Assembly (NCBI GenBank): GCA_902587155.1
Contig: CACIKE010000003.1
Span: 1-64,000 of the forward strand
DNA from: an uncultured Pelagibacteraceae bacterium
GTDB lineage: Bacteria; Pseudomonadota; Alphaproteobacteria; Pelagibacterales; Pelagibacteraceae
Length of the DNA: 64,000 nucleotides
Direction of reading: 5' to 3'
This document shows, piece by piece, positions 59,993 through 64,000 of the stretch. Under the pieces are notes generated by a model that saw only the letters and a program-made list of their open reading frames with translations, was not told the DNA's origin and ran no database searches. The position numbers were made by a program, and so were the translations under genes. Each line of letters begins with the position of its first letter. Positions within the stretch are counted from its first letter, which is position 1.

Positions 59993-62048
59993 TTAAAAAT
60001 CGAAAATTTATATAATTTTGAAACGTTTTACATAACATATTTATAAGTTCCAAACGATTTTTTCTTAAAGTTTCATTATCTTCATTAACTTTTACATTAT
60101 CAAAAAATTCGAAAACTTCTTTTTTAGTTTCAGCTAAAATTGATAATGATTTTTCACAATTTTCATCACTGTTTATGGTAGAATAATATTTTTTAATATC
60201 ATTAATTTTTTTATATAAGTTTTTTTCAAAGTCACTTTTAAAAATACCAGGATCAGTTGTATCATTTATTTCAATCTCGTTATTTTTCATCTCATGATCT
60301 AAAATGTTTGATGCTCTTTTATAACTTGAATTGATGTCTATACCAATTTGGGTGTTAATTACCTTATTAAGACATTTTGCTTTTTCAAAAGACGAAGATA
60401 AATTATTTAATGAAAATGATGATAGAGTGGCCTCAATTATATCGTAACGTATTTCTTTGTCTTTAAGATAGTATCTAAACCTATCTTTTAAAAAATCTTG
60501 TAATTCTTTTTGTAAATCTTTGTTTTCAAGATTGTATCCCTGGTCATCGTAAAGACGTGAGGAATAATTCAAAAGATCATTTATTTTCAAATTCTTTCTA
60601 TTTTCTATAATGGTTCTTATTATACCTAGAGCAACTCTCCTCAATCCTAATGGATCCTTTGAACTTGTAGGTTTCTCATTAATACCAAAAAAACCCACTA
60701 AGGTATCAATCTTATCTGTAATTGATAACGTGACACTGAATGGTTTTTTTGGAACTATTGAATTGAGTCCAATTGGTAAATATTGCTCAGAAATAGCTAA
60801 AGATATATCTTTATCAAATCCTTGATATTCAGAAAAGTACCCTCCCATAAGTCCCTGAAGTTCAGGAAATTCACCAACAAGATCAGAAGTAAGATCAGTC
60901 TTACTAATTGATGCTAACAATTCTACTTTATCTTTACTAATTAACAATTCATCTGAAATCATTCCACCGATTTTTCTCATTCGTTGAACTTTGTCGAAAT
61001 AAGATCCAAGCCCTTTAAAAAAATTCATTGATTTTAATTCTGACACTTTTTTTACTAAATTTTGAGTTTTATCTTTATTCCAAAAAAATTCTGCATCACT
61101 TAATCTTGCATCAACTACTCTTTCATTACCTATTTTAATGAGACCTTTTTTATCTTTTTTATTTGTTACAATTAAAAATTCATTTGTAATTTCATTTTTG
61201 TCATTAAATGTTGGAAAATATTTCTGGTGGGACTCCATTGTTAGGGTCAAAATCTCTTTGGGAACCGATAAAAATTTTTTATCAAATTTGCACAATAAAA
61301 CATTTGGGCTATCTACTAAATTTACAACCTCATCCATCAACTTAGGATTTTCATTAATTTTTAACCCTTTTTTCCCTAATATCTTTAAAAAAGATTTATT
61401 GATTATTTTTAATCTTTTATTTTGATTAATGATCACTCCGTTATCTTCAAAAAATTTTTCATATTTCTTAAAATTTTCAAAAGATCTTTTTTTTTCTTCA
61501 AAATCTTTATCTAAAAAAGTCAAATTAGAGGAAGTTAAATGATGAAATTTAAAACTTACAATTTTTTTATCAAATATTGATAAAATTGATTTTAATGGTC
61601 TTCCCCAATTTAAATCAAATTCACCCCATTTCATTGATTTTTTCCATTGATAGTTACTCAAAATTTTTGGAATGAATTCAGTGAGTAAATCATGTGTTTT
61701 TAATGAGGTTGCTACAGTTTTGTAAAAATAAAATTCATCTTTTTCGGTTTTTTTTTTAAATAAATCCTTTTTGTTAATTTTGTTTGATCTCAAAAAACCC
61801 TCCAATGCTTGTTCAGGAGCGCTAGTTTTAGGGCCTCTAATCTCTTTAGATTTAATCTTAATTTGTTTATCTAGGCCTTCAAAAACTAGAACTAATCTAT
61901 TTGGAGTTGAAAAAGAAAAATTTTTTTTTGATCTAATTGATTTTTCCTCAAATAAATTTTTAAAATCTTCAAAAATTTTATCTCTTAAATTTTTTTGAAG
62001 CCCGGCAGGAATTTCTTCACTAAATAGCTCTAAAAAAAATTCTGACAT
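59976..62048 (-). CDS. glyS: Glycyl-tRNA synthetase beta subunit
   Basis: EFFLELFSEEIPAGLQ, RWGEF-like MKWGEFDLNWGRPL, GEFPELQGLMGGYF, DPLGLRRVALGI. Confidence 0.95.
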   Translation of the reverse strand: MSEFFLELFSEEIPAGLQKNLRDKIFEDFKNLFEEKSIRSKKNFSFSTPNRLVLVFEGLDKQIKIKSKEIRGPKTSAPEQALEGFLRSNKINKKDLFKKKTEKDEFYFYKTVATSLKTHDLLTEFIPKILSNYQWKKSMKWGEFDLNWGRPLKSILSIFDKKIVSFKFHHLTSSNLTFLDKDFEEKKRSFENFKKYEKFFEDNGVIINQNKRLKIINKSFLKILGKKGLKINENPKLMDEVVNLVDSPNVLLCKFDKKFLSVPKEILTLTMESHQKYFPTFNDKNEITNEFLIVTNKKDKKGLIKIGNERVVDARLSDAEFFWNKDKTQNLVKKVSELKSMNFFKGLGSYFDKVQRMRKIGGMISDELLISKDKVELLASISKTDLTSDLVGEFPELQGLMGGYFSEYQGFDKDISLAISEQYLPIGLNSIVPKKPFSVTLSITDKIDTLVGFFGINEKPTSSKDPLGLRRVALGIIRTIIENRKNLKINDLLNYSSRLYDDQGYNLENKDLQKELQDFLKDRFRYYLKDKEIRYDIIEATLSSFSLNNLSSSFEKAKCLNKVINTQIGIDINSSYKRASNILDHEMKNNEIEINDTTDPGIFKSDFEKNLYKKINDIKKYYSTINSDENCEKSLSILAETKKEVFEFFDNVKVNEDNETLRKNRLELINMLCKTFQNYINFRFLNAHNE

Positions 62049-62049
62049 T

Positions 62050-62931
62050 CTATGTTTGCGACTGTACCCAAATTGTAGCAACTTGTTTTGTAATTTCTCT
62101 TATTCGACCAATATATTCTGCTCTTTGCGCAACACTAATTGCTCCGCGAGCATCTAATACGTTAAATATATGACTTGCTTTCAAACATTGATCGTATGCA
62201 GGTAAAGATATATTTTTTTCAACTAATGATTTTGCTTCACTCTCATGCATATCAAATATTTTAAATAAGTTTTCTGTATTAGCATGCTCAAAGTTATAAG
62301 CTGAAAATTCTTTTTCTGATTGATGAAAAACTTCCCTATAATCAATACCTTCATCATTCCAAACTAAATCATAAACGTTTTTTTTCTGCTGGGTAAACAT
62401 ACAAATTCTTTCAAGGCCATATGTTATCTCTACTGACACTGGTTTACATTCAAAACCTGCCATTTGTTGAAAATATGTAAATTGAGATATTTCCATGCCA
62501 TCACACCAAACTTCCCATCCAAGACCTGCAGCACCTAGAGTTGGGCTTTCCCAATCATCTTCAACAAATCTAATATCGTGCTCTTTATGATTAATTCCTA
62601 TTACCGACAAACTATTTAAATAAAGTTTTTTAATATTAACTGGAGAGGGTTTTATTATAACTTGAAATTGATAATAATGCTGAAGTCTATTTGGATTATC
62701 TCCATATCTTCCATCTGTAGGTCTTCGTGAAGGTTGAACATACGCTGCTTTCCATGGCTTAGGTCCAAGAGATCTTAGAGTAGTAGCTGGATGAAATGTT
62801 CCAGCTCCAACTTCCATATCATAAGGTTGTAAAATTACACATCCATTTTTACTCCAAAATTTTTGAAGATTTATAATTGTATCTTGGAAAGTTTGAAATT
62901 TTGGTTTTTTTTTAATTTTTTTAGAGGCCAT
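62050..62931 (-). CDS. glyQ: Glycyl-tRNA synthetase alpha subunit
   Basis: [78 protein letters not shown]. Confidence 0.98.
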   Translation of the reverse strand: MASKKIKKKPKFQTFQDTIINLQKFWSKNGCVILQPYDMEVGAGTFHPATTLRSLGPKPWKAAYVQPSRRPTDGRYGDNPNRLQHYYQFQVIIKPSPVNIKKLYLNSLSVIGINHKEHDIRFVEDDWESPTLGAAGLGWEVWCDGMEISQFTYFQQMAGFECKPVSVEITYGLERICMFTQQKKNVYDLVWNDEGIDYREVFHQSEKEFSAYNFEHANTENLFKIFDMHESEAKSLVEKNISLPAYDQCLKASHIFNVLDARGAISVAQRAEYIGRIREITKQVATIWVQSQT

Positions 62932-63727
62932 ATTTTTGCCAAACTGATTTTTCCTCTAATATGTTTGCTAATTGATCGACATGATCATTTGAGGACGACA
63001 ATTTTTTACTAAGCCAGCTTTTTGATTTTTCAAATTTTTTAATAACAACATCTTCTCCAAATTTTTCTCTTAATATCTGATTTGCATTTCCTATATCATC
63101 TATCAAACCAAGATCTTTGGCTTTTCTACCTGACCAAAATTCACCTGAAAATAATTCTACTTCAGATTTTTTAAGTTTTGATGACCTGCTTTTTTCGACC
63201 ACCTCTATGAAATCTTTATGTAGATCTAATTGTATATTTTTTAATCTTTCGATGTCTTCCTTTTTTTCATCTAGAAATGGGTCTAATGTACTTTTATTTT
63301 TCCCAGCAGTATGCACTCTTCTCTCAACACCTATCTTTTTTATCAATTCTGTAAAACCAAAAGAAGAGTAAATTACTCCTATTGAGCCTATTATTGAACT
63401 TGAGTTCGCATAAATTTCATCTCCAGCACAAGCTATTAGATATCCACCTGAAGCTGCTACATCTTCGGCAAAAACTATAACTTTTTTTTTATTTTTTTTT
63501 GCCTGTTGTCTAATTAAGCTGTAAATTAAATGTGATTGAACAGGAGAACCTCCAGGAGAGTTTATTGTTATAGCAACACATGGTGCTTTTTTTAGAGAAA
63601 ATGCTTTTGTAATAATGTCTTCTTGGCCAGAAAAATCTATACCCTGTTTAAATTTCCCTACATTACCAATAACTCCACTTAGCTTAATATGTGGAATAAT
63701 TTTTTTCTTTTTAAAAAAAGAGAGCAT
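62921..63727 (-). CDS. S49-family signal peptide peptidase-like protein (SppA/SohB type)
   Basis: [55 protein letters not shown]. Confidence 0.9.
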   Translation of the reverse strand: MLSFFKKKKIIPHIKLSGVIGNVGKFKQGIDFSGQEDIITKAFSLKKAPCVAITINSPGGSPVQSHLIYSLIRQQAKKNKKKVIVFAEDVAASGGYLIACAGDEIYANSSSIIGSIGVIYSSFGFTELIKKIGVERRVHTAGKNKSTLDPFLDEKKEDIERLKNIQLDLHKDFIEVVEKSRSSKLKKSEVELFSGEFWSGRKAKDLGLIDDIGNANQILREKFGEDVVIKKFEKSKSWLSKKLSSSNDHVDQLANILEEKSVWQKYGL

Positions 63728-63795
63728 TTTTAATATTTATAGAATTTTTATATGAATATAAAGACACCTTATAATTGAAGATTCGGGTGCGTCAA

Positions 63796-63823
63796 TTGAT
63801 AAGTATAAAAAGCAACCTATTAT
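63796..63823 (+). promoter_or_regulatory. Possible sigma-70 promoter for the downstream polyprenyl synthase gene
   Basis: TTGATA, 16-nt spacer, TATTAT. Confidence 0.4.
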
Positions 63824-63840
63824 ACTAATTTGCTCAATTA

Positions 63841-64000
63841 ATGGGAAGTGTCATACAATTAAAAAACAAAATTAATAATTCATATTTTCAACTAAAAAAT
63901 TCAGTTGAAGATAGATTGATGTTAGTTGAGGAAAAAATAAAGTCTAAATTAGAGAGCAAAGTAGACTTAGTTCATAAAATGACAAACTATCACCTCGATA
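63841..64000 (+). CDS. N-terminal fragment of a polyprenyl (octaprenyl) diphosphate synthase-like protein, truncated by the window
   Basis: MGSVIQLKNKINNSYFQLKNSVEDRLMLVEEKIKSKLESKVDLVHKMTNYHL resembles IspB N-termini. Confidence 0.55.
   Translation, partial: MGSVIQLKNKINNSYFQLKNSVEDRLMLVEEKIKSKLESKVDLVHKMTNYHLD

Overview
AT-rich, gene-dense 64 kb window. Protein sequences, compactness and a proteorhodopsin–ferredoxin–FNR block suggest a streamlined marine alphaproteobacterium, most likely SAR11/Pelagibacterales (inference from recognition, not a database search). Most of the window is ordinary core metabolism: acnA, icd, ppc, ppdK, guaA, guaB, panB, nadA, nadC, pyrC, alaS, glyQ, glyS, recA, pssA, psd, argE, a photolyase, and a spermidine/putrescine-type ABC transporter next to an ectoine-hydrolase-like M24 enzyme. 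I see no CRISPR array, rRNA, prophage or transposon. There is one tRNA, Leu(GAG). Observations worth a second look: (1) a shared ATGTwCACrTTTTG motif upstream of both recA and umuDC, close to the alphaproteobacterial LexA box GTTC-N7-GTTC; (2) two stop/start-overlapping micro-ORFs (41 and 34 aa, hydrophobic) directly after dksA, absent from the supplied ORF track; (3) a DksA-family protein that has lost most zinc-finger cysteines and carries a histone-like Lys/Ala/Thr tail; (4) an IMP dehydrogenase lacking its CBS/Bateman module; (5) a Q-type (blue-tuned) proteorhodopsin with a palindrome/hairpin leader and an internal terminator before ferredoxin; (6) a TPR + methyltransferase fusion protein; (7) a predicted exported HExxH protein coupled to a membrane-anchored cyclophilin. 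None of these is proven to be a new system from sequence alone.
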